Below the pieces are notes generated by a model. It saw nothing but the letters and a program-made list of their open reading frames with translations, was not told the DNA's origin and made no database searches. Shown in pieces: positions 1-7,200 of a stretch of 23,864 nucleotides of DNA. This DNA is from RGUW01 sp040399325 (GTDB lineage Bacteria; Cyanobacteriota; Cyanobacteriia; PCC-6307; Cyanobiaceae). A program made the translations under genes and the position numbers. The stretch spans positions 1 to 23,864 of the forward strand of contig JBBASJ010000037.1 of the NCBI GenBank assembly GCA_040399325.1. Direction: 5' to 3'. Each line of letters opens with the position of its first letter. Position 1 is the stretch's first letter.

Positions 1-1
1 C

Positions 2-52
2 GCACCCAACCAGCAGGCCACCCAGGACTATGTGAGTGGTCGTTTCGGTTGA
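2..52 (+). CDS. C-terminal fragment of an unidentified gene (partial at left edge)
   Basis: An open frame enters from the left edge and ends at the TGA at 50-52, giving the tail APNQQATQDYVSGRFG. Codon choice (GCC, ACC, CAG, GAC, TTC) resembles the core genes of the window. Too little is visible to name a family. The stop codon lies in the first unit of the 14-bp tandem repeat that follows. It could be a chance open frame because only 16 codons are visible. Confidence 0.4.
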   Translation, partial: APNQQATQDYVSGRFG

Positions 53-134
53 TCTTCAGATTCTGATCTTCAGATTCTGGTCTTCAGATCTCGATCTCCA
101 GATCCTGATCTCCCGTTCCTGAATCCCAGATACC
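51..134. repeat. Degenerate 14-bp tandem repeat, about six copies
   Basis: Units begin at 51, 65, 79, 93, 107 and 121. The first two are identical (gatcttcagattct). The next are ggtcttcagatctc, gatctccagatcct, gatctcccgttcct and gaatcccagatacc, so copies diverge progressively to the right. The array starts at the stop codon of the left-edge gene and ends before the tRNA-Ser terminator. It is most likely a replication-slippage minisatellite in a 3' untranslated region. A binding or RNA-processing role is possible but not shown. Confidence 0.8.
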
Positions 135-176
135 GAACATTTTAAGACGAGCTGCCGTTCTCACCGTGGAGGGCGC

Positions 177-206
177 AAAAAAAGCCGGCTCATTGAGCCG
201 GCTTTG
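177..206 (-). terminator. Rho-independent terminator of tRNA-Ser
   Basis: A perfect 12-bp inverted repeat (182-193 with 195-206, core agccggct) is followed on the minus strand by a run of eight T (177-184 read in reverse). It sits just downstream of the tRNA-Ser 3' end, as expected for its intrinsic terminator. Because the arms are flanked by A and T it may also act weakly on plus-strand transcripts from the left-edge gene. Confidence 0.85.
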
Positions 207-213
207 CTTGTAC

Positions 214-299
214 GGAGAGGGAGGGATTCGAACCCTCGATAGAGTTGCCCCTATACAGCATTTCCAGTGCTGCGCCTTCGACCACTCGGCCACCTCTCC
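214..299 (-). tRNA. trnS-GGA: tRNA-Ser(GGA)
   Basis: Read on the minus strand, GGAGAGG at the 5' end pairs with CCTCTCC at the 3' end, followed by discriminator G at 214. The anticodon arm is CAGCA-CTGGAAA-TGCTG with anticodon GGA (263-265), which reads UCC and UCU. There is a long variable arm, as in all tRNA-Ser, and a T-arm GAGGGTTCGAATCCCTC. The 3' CCA is not encoded. The length of 86 nt fits a class II tRNA. The gene is divergent from the ferredoxin gene that starts 35 bp away. Confidence 0.95.
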
Positions 300-334
300 A
301 GCGGCACAATTGGGGCAGATGGCAATGTAGCAGC

Positions 335-715
335 ATGACCCACACGTCTCAGGCGAGCCATCCGATCACCATTCACTGGCGCCAGCAGGGCCGGGTGATC
401 ACCCATCACGTCAGTGAGGGTGATTACATCCTGCAGAGCTTTGAGCGCCAGGGTGACCCCCTGCCTTTCAGCTGCCGCAATGGCTGCTGCACGGCCTGCG
501 CCGTGCGCGTGCTCGAAGGCCAGATCGACCAGCGTGAGGCCCTGGGCCTGTCGCGGGAGCTGCGCGAGCGTGGCTACGGATTGCTCTGCGTCGCCCGCGC
601 CACCGGGCCTCTGGTGGTCGAAACCCAAGACGAGGATGAGGTCTATGAGCTGCAGTTTGGACGCCACTTCGGGCGAGGGCGCATCAAGGCTGGGCTTCCC
701 CTCGATGAGGAGTGA
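335..715 (+). CDS. [2Fe-2S] plant-type ferredoxin
   Basis: A 126-aa small soluble electron carrier. The ligand set is complete: C47-x4-C52-x2-C55 (CRNGCCTAC) and C85 in GLLCVA, with the 29-residue gap between the third and fourth Cys that is typical of the fold. Compared with photosynthetic PetF it has an N-terminal extension of about 10 residues and a C-terminal tail rich in acidic and then basic residues. It is therefore probably one of the secondary ferredoxins rather than the main photosystem I acceptor (inference). ATG 335 is chosen because the frame upstream runs into the tRNA gene. The stop is 9 bp before the next start, suggesting co-transcription with the phosphatase. Confidence 0.88.
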   Translation: MTHTSQASHPITIHWRQQGRVITHHVSEGDYILQSFERQGDPLPFSCRNGCCTACAVRVLEGQIDQREALGLSRELRERGYGLLCVARATGPLVVETQDEDEVYELQFGRHFGRGRIKAGLPLDEE

Positions 716-724
716 GGCGAGACC

Positions 725-1624
725 ATGAACCCAGCACCAACTGAGCCCGTTTCAGGGGCCGCTGCCAGGGGCAGCGGTCTCAGCGCTGCCGAACTGGCCG
801 ATCTGGCCACCATCGCCCGCGATGCCGCAACGGCCGGCGGACACGAACTGCGCCGCCACTTCGGCCATCTCAGCCAGATCCGCGAGAAGGGACGCAGTGG
901 CGACCTGGTGACCACGGCCGATACCGCCGCCGAAGCGGCTGTGCTGAGCCTGTTGGCCGCCCGCAGCCCCGGACTGGGGGTGCTAGCCGAGGAGAGTGGT
1001 CGTCAACCCGGGCAAGGAGATCTGGAGTGGTGCGTTGACCCCCTCGACGGCACGACCAACTATGCCCATGGCTATCCGCTGTTCGGGACCTCGGTCGGCT
1101 TGCTGTGGCGGGGGCAACCTCTGCTGGGGGCGATCGCTGTGCCGCGGCTCGATGAACTGTTCTGGGCGGCACCGGGCCACGGCTGCTGGTGCAACGAAGC
1201 CCCACTCGCCGTCAGCGGCTGCCGCGACCTGCGGGATGCCCTGCTGGTCACGGGCTTTGCCTATGACCGCGCCGAACGCCTCGACAACAACTACAGCGAA
1301 TTCGCCTACTTCACTCACCGCACCCATGGCGTGCGTCGCGGCGGCGCCGCCGCGGTTGACCTGGCCTATGTGGCGGCCGGTCGGCTCGATGGGTATTGGG
1401 AGCGTGGCCTCAGTCCCTGGGACCTTGCCGCCGGGGTTGTGCTGGTGGAGCAGGCCGGTGGTGTGGTGAGCAGCTACTCGGGTGCAGCGTTCGCGCTGGA
1501 GAGCGGCCGACTGATTGCCTGCACCCCAGACCTGCATGCAGGCCTGGTCGAGGGTCTGGGCAGCTGCAAGCCCCTCAGCGGGGCCAGCTATGGCGCCCCC
1601 GAACTCGACAAGCCGGCTCCATAG
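725..1624 (+). CDS. Inositol monophosphatase family protein
   Basis: A 299-aa, Mg2+-dependent sugar/inositol phosphatase of the IMPase/FBPase superfamily. Metal-site motifs are in order: E89-E90 in LAEESG, DPLDGTTNY from D105, and PWDLAAG with D233. The TTADTAAE segment near residue 64 matches the conserved substrate-pocket helix. Family members hydrolyse inositol-1-phosphate, histidinol phosphate or related monophosphates. The hisZ gene directly downstream makes histidinol-phosphatase activity an attractive guess, but the sequence does not decide it. ATG 725 has a purine-rich GAGGCGAGA upstream. hisZ starts 31 bp after the stop. Confidence 0.88.
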   Translation: MNPAPTEPVSGAAARGSGLSAAELADLATIARDAATAGGHELRRHFGHLSQIREKGRSGDLVTTADTAAEAAVLSLLAARSPGLGVLAEESGRQPGQGDLEWCVDPLDGTTNYAHGYPLFGTSVGLLWRGQPLLGAIAVPRLDELFWAAPGHGCWCNEAPLAVSGCRDLRDALLVTGFAYDRAERLDNNYSEFAYFTHRTHGVRRGGAAAVDLAYVAAGRLDGYWERGLSPWDLAAGVVLVEQAGGVVSSYSGAAFALESGRLIACTPDLHAGLVEGLGSCKPLSGASYGAPELDKPAP

Positions 1625-1655
1625 GATCAGACGTCGACCTGCCCTTTGCTGCCGC

Positions 1656-2837
1656 ATGGCGCTGCAACCCGCTGCCGGTGCCCGCGACCTGAATCCACGC
1701 CAGGTCGAGGGCAACCGCCGCATCCGCCAACAATTGGCCAGCCTCTACCGGCTCTGGGGCTATCAGGAGGTCGATCCCCCGACGGTGGAGCGCCTGGACA
1801 CCCTGGCGGCCGGCGGTGGCATCCCCAGTCAGGAGCTGGTGCGACTGGTGAGCGACGACCCCCTGGGGCTGAGACCCGAACTGACGGCATCGATCGCCCG
1901 GGCTGCCTGCACCCGCATGGCCGACCGGCCCATGCCCCTGCGCCTGTGGGCCGATGGCAACTGCTTCGGCTGCTCTGTGGGAGAGGCCGGGCGCCAGCGC
2001 ATCCACCAACAGATCACCAGCGGCGTCGAACTGCTGGGCGATCCATCGCTCAATGCCGATGTCGAGCTGATGCGGCTGCTGTTGGCTGCTGTGGGCCGGC
2101 TCGGGCTCAGGCCTGACCACAGGCCTGCGCTGCTGATCGGCCACCACGGGGTGCTGCAGGCCCTGATCGCCCAGCTGCCAGAGCAGATCCGGGAGCAGGC
2201 CCAGGCAGCGCTGACGGCCTATGACCCCTTGGCCCTGGCCGCACTCGACGTGGGCGACGCCGAGCGACAGCACCTGCAGAACCTGCTGCAGCTGCGGGGA
2301 GAACCAGCGCTAGTTCTGGCCAAACTGCGCGCTCAGCTGGGTCAGATTCCCCTGCTCGACGACCTGGAGCGCATCCTGACCCTGGTGGCCCCTTCGGCCG
2401 CCCAGCAGGGCGTGCTGCTTCAGTTCGATCCCAGCTTCCAGCCCCACTTCAATCTCTACGACGGGCTGGTGTTGAAGTTGGTCTGCCAAGGCAGCGCGGT
2501 GCCCATCGCCGTTGCCAGCGGTGGGCGCTACGACGCTCTTGTGGGGCGTTTCAGCACCTCCGCCAGCCTGCGCTGCATGGCGCCGGCCGGGGTGGGCTTC
2601 GGCTTTGATGTGGAGAACCTGCGCGACCTGCTCGAGATCGGCAACGAAGGCCAGGCTCCGGTGCTGGTGGCCTACAACCGGCCCGAGCAGCTCGCTGCTG
2701 CACTGGCTGAACAGGAGCGACTGCACGCCGCAGGGCACCCTGCCGAACTGCTCGGACAACCCGTGTCGAACCAGGCCGAGGCCGAAGCGGTGGCCAGCCA
2801 GAGGGGTTGCAGTGGCGCGCTCTGGCTGGATTCCTGA
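1656..2837 (+). CDS. hisZ: ATP phosphoribosyltransferase regulatory subunit HisZ
   Basis: A 393-aa catalytically inactive relative of histidyl-tRNA synthetase. It pairs with short-form HisG to make the hetero-octameric first enzyme of histidine biosynthesis and carries the allosteric control. Visible class-II-synthetase-like features are the N-terminal YRLWGYQEVDPPTVE, the LRPELTASIAR motif-2-like segment (about residues 70-80), and VASGGRYDALVGRF followed by GVGFGFDVENL near residues 290-325. The start MALQPAAGARDLNPRQVEGN at 1656 is the usual beginning in picocyanobacteria. The frame is open further upstream, but that would overlap the phosphatase. The short-form hisG is present at 13538, which supports the call. 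Confidence 0.92.
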   Translation: MALQPAAGARDLNPRQVEGNRRIRQQLASLYRLWGYQEVDPPTVERLDTLAAGGGIPSQELVRLVSDDPLGLRPELTASIARAACTRMADRPMPLRLWADGNCFGCSVGEAGRQRIHQQITSGVELLGDPSLNADVELMRLLLAAVGRLGLRPDHRPALLIGHHGVLQALIAQLPEQIREQAQAALTAYDPLALAALDVGDAERQHLQNLLQLRGEPALVLAKLRAQLGQIPLLDDLERILTLVAPSAAQQGVLLQFDPSFQPHFNLYDGLVLKLVCQGSAVPIAVASGGRYDALVGRFSTSASLRCMAPAGVGFGFDVENLRDLLEIGNEGQAPVLVAYNRPEQLAAALAEQERLHAAGHPAELLGQPVSNQAEAEAVASQRGCSGALWLDS

Positions 2838-2890
2838 TCCGGTTGGCCGTGGTCGGTCCTTACGATCGATCCAAGCCTGACTGATCAACC

Positions 2891-3115
2891 GTGGCCCACA
2901 CGATCGTGACCGACATCTGCGAAGGCATTGCCGATTGCGTCGATGCCTGCCCCGTGGCCTGCATCCATCCGGGCGAGGGCGCCAATCGCAAGGGCACAGC
3001 CTTCTACTGGATCGACTTTGACACCTGCATCGACTGCGGCATCTGCCTGCAGGTGTGTCCGGTGGCGGGGGCGATCGTGCCTGAAGAGAAGCCCGATCTG
3101 CAGCGCAGCACCTGA
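2891..3115 (+). CDS. Small dicluster ferredoxin, probably 7Fe type
   Basis: A 74-aa bacterial-type ferredoxin. Cys residues are C10, C16, C20, C24 and then C46-x2-C49-x2-C52-x3-C56-P. Compared with Azotobacter-type FdxA the Cys at +3 from C10 is absent, so C10, C16 and C56 would hold a [3Fe-4S] cluster, and C20, C46, C49 and C52 a [4Fe-4S] cluster (inference from the family). An insertion of about 10 residues lies between the halves (HPGEGANRKGTAFYW). The start is GTG at 2891 giving MAHTIVTDICEG; no ATG fits. It lies 53 bp after hisZ in the same orientation. Confidence 0.9.
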   Translation: MAHTIVTDICEGIADCVDACPVACIHPGEGANRKGTAFYWIDFDTCIDCGICLQVCPVAGAIVPEEKPDLQRST

Positions 3116-3163
3116 GCACGGCGCGATCGCTCCAGGCTGGGGGCAGCATCGCCGTGAACGACC

Positions 3164-3664
3164 ATGACCGCCACCACCTTTCGGCTCGAATCACCGGCCT
3201 TCGCCAACGGTGCGTCGATTCCTGTGTTGCACACAGCCCAGGGCCTTGATCTCTCGCCCCCCCTGAGCTGGCGTGGTGAACCGGGCCCCACCAGCAGCTA
3301 TGCCCTGGTGGTCGATGACCCGGATGCAGCCAGGGGCCCGTGGGTGCATTGGATTCTGTTCAACATCCCGAGAGATCTCCATGGCCTGCCCACGGGGCTG
3401 CAGCGCCAGGCCGAACTGGCCAATGGCGCCAGGCATGGCGGCTGCTGGGGCGTTCAACGCTTCGAACGGCTGGGCTACCAAGGGCCACAACCACCTCCAG
3501 GGCCAAGCCATCGTTACCGGTTTGTGCTGCACGCCCTCGACACCCGGTTGCCCCTGGATCCCGGCAGCACCTTGAAGGAACTGCAGCAGGCGATGGAGGG
3601 CCATGTTCTGGCCAAGGCCGAGCTGACCGGGCATTTCGCCGCCGAATCGGCACCGGTTCACTAG
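3164..3664 (+). CDS. PEBP family protein (YbhB/YbcL type)
   Basis: A 166-aa protein of the phosphatidylethanolamine-binding / Raf-kinase-inhibitor-like family. Diagnostic pieces are LSPPLSW near residue 28, VVDDPDA, GPWVHWILFNIP, and GYQGPQPPPGPSHRYRF, the conserved anion-binding pocket segment (GPxPPxG..H.Y). Length matches bacterial YbhB proteins, which are cytosolic and have no firmly established activity. ATG 3164 is the first start in a frame lying 48 bp after the dicluster ferredoxin. No signal peptide is visible. Confidence 0.88.
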   Translation: MTATTFRLESPAFANGASIPVLHTAQGLDLSPPLSWRGEPGPTSSYALVVDDPDAARGPWVHWILFNIPRDLHGLPTGLQRQAELANGARHGGCWGVQRFERLGYQGPQPPPGPSHRYRFVLHALDTRLPLDPGSTLKELQQAMEGHVLAKAELTGHFAAESAPVH

Positions 3665-3689
3665 CCAACCAAGCCATGCAGGGTCCACT

Positions 3690-4106
3690 GTGGTCTCCCC
3701 ATCACCACGTGTCGTGGCCGACCTCCCCTATCTGATCGCCATGGCGCTGCTCGAGCAGGACGGCCAACGTGCCATGCCATTGCAGGGTCAGTCGCTGCGC
3801 GAAGCGATCCCGCCAGATGGTGATCCTGGTGATGTCGGCCGGCGCCAGGCTTTCGAACTGCTGCTGCGGGTCTGGCAACGCAGTGATGGGGGTCCACTGC
3901 GGCGCGTGGACGGCGACAGCAGCCTGCTGCTGGCCGAGTTACCGATCGCGTCGCTGATGGTCCAATTGCCCGAGCTCAAGGCCGAGTGGCTCAATGGCTG
4001 CAACACCAGCAAGCTGATCGATGGGCTGGAGGCACTCGGAGCGGGACGCATCTGGACCCTGAAACTGGAACCCCGTTCACCCTTGACGTTCGTACGGGTC
4101 CGCTGA
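3690..4106 (+). CDS. Hypothetical protein, 138 aa
   Basis: I do not recognise this protein. It is mostly helical-looking and acidic in the middle (PPDGDPGDVGRRQAFELLLRV), with no signal peptide or membrane segment. It ends with the basic-hydrophobic KLEPRSPLTFVRVR. Codon use matches the core genes, which supports it being real. GTG 3690 (25 bp after the PEBP gene) gives the longest sensible product; ATG 3741 (MALLEQDGQ) is the alternative. Its last 30 bp overlap the 3' end of the convergent desaturase gene. Confidence 0.6.
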   Translation: MVSPSPRVVADLPYLIAMALLEQDGQRAMPLQGQSLREAIPPDGDPGDVGRRQAFELLLRVWQRSDGGPLRRVDGDSSLLLAELPIASLMVQLPELKAEWLNGCNTSKLIDGLEALGAGRIWTLKLEPRSPLTFVRVR

Positions 4107-4988
4107 GGTTGGACGCGCCCTGGCAAGCAGAGCGCGTGTGCTGGGCACCCGCAGGCGGCTGGCCAGACCGAGGTCGGCCAGCAGGCGAATGAAGCGGTAG
4201 GTGGGATCAGGCAGGTGCACCACCTGGCCATGGCGCAGGCTGAAACCCTGCCTGGCCGAGGCCTGGAAGGCGTGGTGCAGATTGTGCCAGCCCTCCCCCA
4301 GGGTGAGCCAGGCCACAAGGCGGTTGTTGCGGCTGGCATCGGCGGTGGCAAACGGTTGATCACCCACCAGGTGCGCCAGTGAGTTGACACTGGCGACGCC
4401 GTGAAACAGCAGGGTGGTGCTGAGACAAAACGCCGCCAGCCATGGCAGCCCACCCAGCTGCCACGACAGCCAGGCCAGAGCCAGGGGCGGCACGATCTGG
4501 GCGCGGTCCATCAGTCGCAACACCGGGTCGGCTTCGATCTCGCTGGGCAGCTGTGCCGGATGAAAATCCTCGGTGAGCAGCCAGCCCAGTTGCGAGCGCC
4601 ACACACCACGCCAACCAGCACTGGGTTGCAGTGGAGTGTGCGGATCGGCTGAGGTGTCCACGTGCTGGTGATGCTGGCGGTGATGGGCCACCCACCAGCT
4701 GGGGCCCATCTGACCCGCCGATGTGGCCACCAAGGCCCCCAGCCAAATGACTGGGCGTGGAGCCTGATAGCTGCGATGGGCAATCAAGCGATGGAGGATT
4801 GCGGTGATGGCCAGCATGCGAAGGCCATAGAGAGCCAGAGCCCAAAACGCAGCCCCCAGGCCCAGACCTGTCACGATCAGCAGGCCGCAGCCCAGGTGGG
4901 CCACCGCGATGAACACGGGACCCAAACCGTGAAGAAAACGACGAATCAGGAGTCCCCCGTGGCGCAGTCGGCCGCCAGTTTGCGCCAA
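4077..4988 (-). CDS. Membrane fatty-acid desaturase (acyl-lipid / acyl-CoA desaturase-like)
   Basis: A di-iron membrane desaturase of about 303 aa. All three histidine boxes are present: H66-RLIA-H71, H103-RQ-H106-H107 and H235-NL-H238-H239, with a further conserved-type His in SLAHLVGD. Hydrophobic segments lie at about 22-65, 78-95 and 165-200, giving the usual four-helix hairpins with the His boxes on the cytoplasmic side. It introduces a double bond into membrane acyl chains, probably delta-9 (family knowledge). The start is uncertain: no ATG is available, and TTG 4988 is the best candidate after an in-frame stop further upstream. The 3' end overlaps the convergent hypothetical gene by 30 bp. 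Confidence 0.87.
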   Translation of the reverse strand: MAQTGGRLRHGGLLIRRFLHGLGPVFIAVAHLGCGLLIVTGLGLGAAFWALALYGLRMLAITAILHRLIAHRSYQAPRPVIWLGALVATSAGQMGPSWWVAHHRQHHQHVDTSADPHTPLQPSAGWRGVWRSQLGWLLTEDFHPAQLPSEIEADPVLRLMDRAQIVPPLALAWLSWQLGGLPWLAAFCLSTTLLFHGVASVNSLAHLVGDQPFATADASRNNRLVAWLTLGEGWHNLHHAFQASARQGFSLRHGQVVHLPDPTYRFIRLLADLGLASRLRVPSTRALLARARPTSADPYERQG

Positions 4989-5465
4989 CGCCGCGACTGG
5001 GCTGAATCGAGTGGGGAAGCCTCGATCACAAAGGGGCCCGGGAGATCAAGGTGGCCAAGATGGCGCCAACAGCGCTGCAGAGGGATCACGGGCTCAACAG
5101 GCGGGTAGGAAGAAGAGATAGTCAAACGGAATGTTGCTTCTGAAGCTGATCAATCAGGTGATTGCTGGGGCTGGAGGCCCACCAAACCAGCAGTCTGGAC
5201 TTGGCGGCATCACGCACAGGCAGACATGATGCGAGATCTCAGAAACCGACTCGACTTCTGATCACTCCGGGGGGCTGTGCGCGCAAAACCCTTAGCCAGA
5301 GCGGAATCGACGGGTCCAGGCAATGCCAACTCCTGAACCAGGCATGTCGCTCTGATGCAGATCAGCCTACTGGATGCAGCTGCCAGATCTGCGTGGGTGG
5401 CGACCGGTAGGCAGGAACCGGCGACGTCTCCATACTGGGGTCATCAGTCGTTTGGACAGCTGACG
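4989..5465. other. Intergenic stretch with no supported gene
   Basis: About 475 bp between the desaturase start and the first lipoprotein gene. Several open frames cross it but their products are low-complexity, and codon use does not resemble neighbouring genes. A short palindrome (ctgatcaatcag, 5147-5158) is visible. Composition starts to shift from GC-rich core to mixed. It should contain the desaturase promoter and that of the lipoprotein gene, but I cannot place a convincing -35/-10 pair. Confidence 0.5.
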
Positions 5466-5831
5466 ATGACCCTCCCTAGACCAGTGATTGGAATGCTGGG
5501 AGCACTGGCAGCAACGGCATCGAGCGCAGCACTGTTGGGCCTGGTTGTGGCGTGCCAACCACAACCCACGACGCAGCCTCCGACGACAGGAGAGACAGGG
5601 GTTCGCATGAAGGTGGAACTCAAGCCGGGCGTCAGCCTCAACTACGAGCCGCAAAATGCCGAAGAGCTGGCGGCGATCCGCACGGAGCTGATCGTGCTGA
5701 TCAAGAACAAGTCAATCACCGCAGATGAAGCCAGGTCCTTCATCCGGCAACAGAAAACACGTCTGGGCCTCCCCAACCCAGGTCAGACCAAAGGGTTTGA
5801 CGCCATGCTGCAACAGGAGGGGCTGAACTGA
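5466..5831 (+). CDS. Small lipoprotein of unknown function, 121 aa
   Basis: A hydrophobic N-terminal segment (residues 7-29) ends in the lipobox LVVAC with Cys30, so the mature protein should be lipid-anchored. It is followed by a Pro/Thr/Gln linker and a small domain. The domain includes VELKPGVSLNYEPQNAEEL and two likely helices, one with the segment KNKSITADEARSFIRQQK. ATG 5466 is chosen because the signal peptide then starts properly, with MTLPRPV. I do not recognise the domain. The second lipoprotein gene begins 35 bp downstream, so they are probably co-transcribed. Confidence 0.72.
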   Translation: MTLPRPVIGMLGALAATASSAALLGLVVACQPQPTTQPPTTGETGVRMKVELKPGVSLNYEPQNAEELAAIRTELIVLIKNKSITADEARSFIRQQKTRLGLPNPGQTKGFDAMLQQEGLN

Positions 5832-5866
5832 CCAGCTCACAGCAGCCCAACAGGAAGCACAACCCG

Positions 5867-6307
5867 GTGCATCGGGGCTGGTCCATAGGACCTCTGACGG
5901 CTTTGGTTGTCGTTGTGGCCCTGCTGGGATGCCGTGACACCGCGCACCAGGGCCGTCTGCGCACCGACCCACCTGGTACAGCGTTCAACGTGAGCACATC
6001 GCGTTGGTCGAGCCTGTCATCAACCGGAGCCTATGGCTTCATCAAGCAGGAGGCCACAAGCGTGAACACGTTTGACTTTGAGGAGACCTGGATCCACGGC
6101 AAAGGCCCCAAATGGGTCGTCACCATCGGCAAGGGAACCTACGAACCCACGACAGGATTGAACATTTACGAATACAGCAAACCGAAAGGGGTTGTGGTCG
6201 TCCGTACAGAAGAAGGTCGCGATGAACAATCAACCAAAGACATCGTGGTCGCCACAACATTGCCGCTGTTCAAGCCAGGCGAGACCATCACGTATTACAA
6301 GCGCTGA
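5867..6307 (+). CDS. Small lipoprotein of unknown function, 146 aa
   Basis: The N-terminus has a hydrophobic stretch (residues 9-21) ending in the lipobox LLGC with Cys22, predicting a membrane-anchored lipoprotein. The mature part is beta-rich in appearance (KWVVTIGKGTYEPTTG, PKGVVVVRTEEG, PGETITYYKR). The start is GTG 5867, with aggaagc about 10 nt upstream; no in-frame ATG precedes the signal peptide. It follows the other lipoprotein gene by 35 bp in the same direction. No family is recognised. Confidence 0.7.
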   Translation: MHRGWSIGPLTALVVVVALLGCRDTAHQGRLRTDPPGTAFNVSTSRWSSLSSTGAYGFIKQEATSVNTFDFEETWIHGKGPKWVVTIGKGTYEPTTGLNIYEYSKPKGVVVVRTEEGRDEQSTKDIVVATTLPLFKPGETITYYKR

Positions 6308-6497
6308 TCGGGGCTTTGCTGCAGATCCAGGCAAGACACACCCAATCCAGGCAGGGATAAAAATCTCTTGTTATCGAGACATCACAGCACGACGATGAAG
6401 TGACAAGCACAACCCAGAAGCAAACACAACCAATGGTGAACACCACGGGTTTTTCGCTCCCAACAAGACCATAGTGGTGGTCCATAGCGGGTTCAAC

Positions 6498-6731
6498 ATG
6501 CGTACAGCAGTCATCGTCTGTCTTGCCGCCTCAGCAGCCATGTTGATGCCATTGACAGCCAGTGCCATCAGCCTTGAGCAGGCTTGTGCCAGATTTGCAG
6601 GAAAATTAAATTCTGCCCAATCATCGGGTGACAATCAAAAAGCCCAGGCCATCTATCAGGAAGGCAGCCAAAGGATTGCATCGCGCTTCAATGGTGCAAC
6701 CTGCCCTAATATTAAGCCTCCCACACCTTGA
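6498..6731 (+). CDS. Small exported protein with two cysteines, 77 aa
   Basis: A clear Sec signal peptide: MRT, a hydrophobic core to residue 20, and cleavage site ASA after residue 23. The mature protein is about 54 residues, with C30 and C69 that could form one disulfide, a helical middle (QKAQAIYQEGSQRIASRF) and a Pro-rich tail. ATG 6498 is favoured over the earlier in-frame GTG because it puts the positive charge directly before the hydrophobic core. The 190 bp upstream carry a repeated 9-mer, atccaggca, at 6325 and 6345. Function unknown. Confidence 0.68.
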   Translation: MRTAVIVCLAASAAMLMPLTASAISLEQACARFAGKLNSAQSSGDNQKAQAIYQEGSQRIASRFNGATCPNIKPPTP

Positions 6732-6797
6732 CTGGGTGTTGGAACAAACAGGAGATGGCAGCGCTGACACCAGATCGCACCTGTGCTGGAATCAACA

Positions 6798-7058
6798 TCA
6801 AGATCCTGCATTCGTCTTCTGTGTGCACAATTTTTTGGCGAGATCAATACTGTGTGTCGCATTGATTTGCTTCACAACACACCCGCAGGTTGACTGAATC
6901 AATCCTGCTGCAGGGGTCTGACCGGCCTTTTCAAAGTCTGACTGCATGGCAGCCGAGCAGCGCTCAAAGATCATTTGATCCATCATGCTCTGGGCATGTA
7001 CCAACTCGATCGGCAACAGTGTCAAACCAGTAAGTGTGGTGAACTGAGATGCCACCAT
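6798..7058 (-). CDS. Small exported four-cysteine protein, 86 aa
   Basis: A signal peptide covers residues 1-22, with cleavage after VHA. The mature part has C34, C58, C60 and C78 in the pattern C-x23-C-x-C-x17-C within predicted helices, e.g. FERCSAAMQSDFEKAG and SIDLAKKLC. This suggests a disulfide-stabilised helical bundle in the periplasm or outside. ATG 7058 has GAGG six bases upstream on the minus strand. GTG 7073 is in frame but has no ribosome binding site. It converges with the 77-aa exported protein (66 bp apart). Function unknown. Confidence 0.68.
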   Translation of the reverse strand: MVASQFTTLTGLTLLPIELVHAQSMMDQMIFERCSAAMQSDFEKAGQTPAAGLIQSTCGCVVKQINATHSIDLAKKLCTQKTNAGS

Positions 7059-7078
7059 AAGAAGCCTCGTCACGCCAG

Positions 7079-7088
7079 CTATCGATAG
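7079..7088. promoter_or_regulatory. 10-bp palindrome upstream of the four-cysteine protein
   Basis: ctatcgatag is a perfect palindrome lying 20 bp upstream of the ATG at 7058. The position fits an operator or the end of a promoter, but a single short palindrome may be chance. Confidence 0.25.
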
Positions 7089-7200
7089 TGATTCACGAGG
7101 TTAACATACATGGAGCGAGGCAATGAACTCCGTAATCCTGTGATCGCCCACGAGCAAGGATTGCCGATGTTCACCGCGTCCACGAGCGATGAAAAAACAA

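Noticed and set aside
251..667. Long minus-strand frame opposite the ferredoxin gene
   Set aside because: It is a shadow of the GC-rich ferredoxin and runs into tRNA-Ser. The plus strand carries the full [2Fe-2S] motif set.
1130..1137. HIP1-like palindrome gcgatcgc (also at 3123 and 20216)
   Set aside because: Three copies were noticed in 24 kb of GC-rich DNA, which is not the dense repetition seen in HIP1-rich cyanobacteria. No feature is called.
6469..6490. Near-repeat ccatagtgg / ccatagcgg before the 77-aa exported protein
   Set aside because: Only two imperfect 9-mers; no matching -35 at usual spacing, so a promoter or operator cannot be supported.
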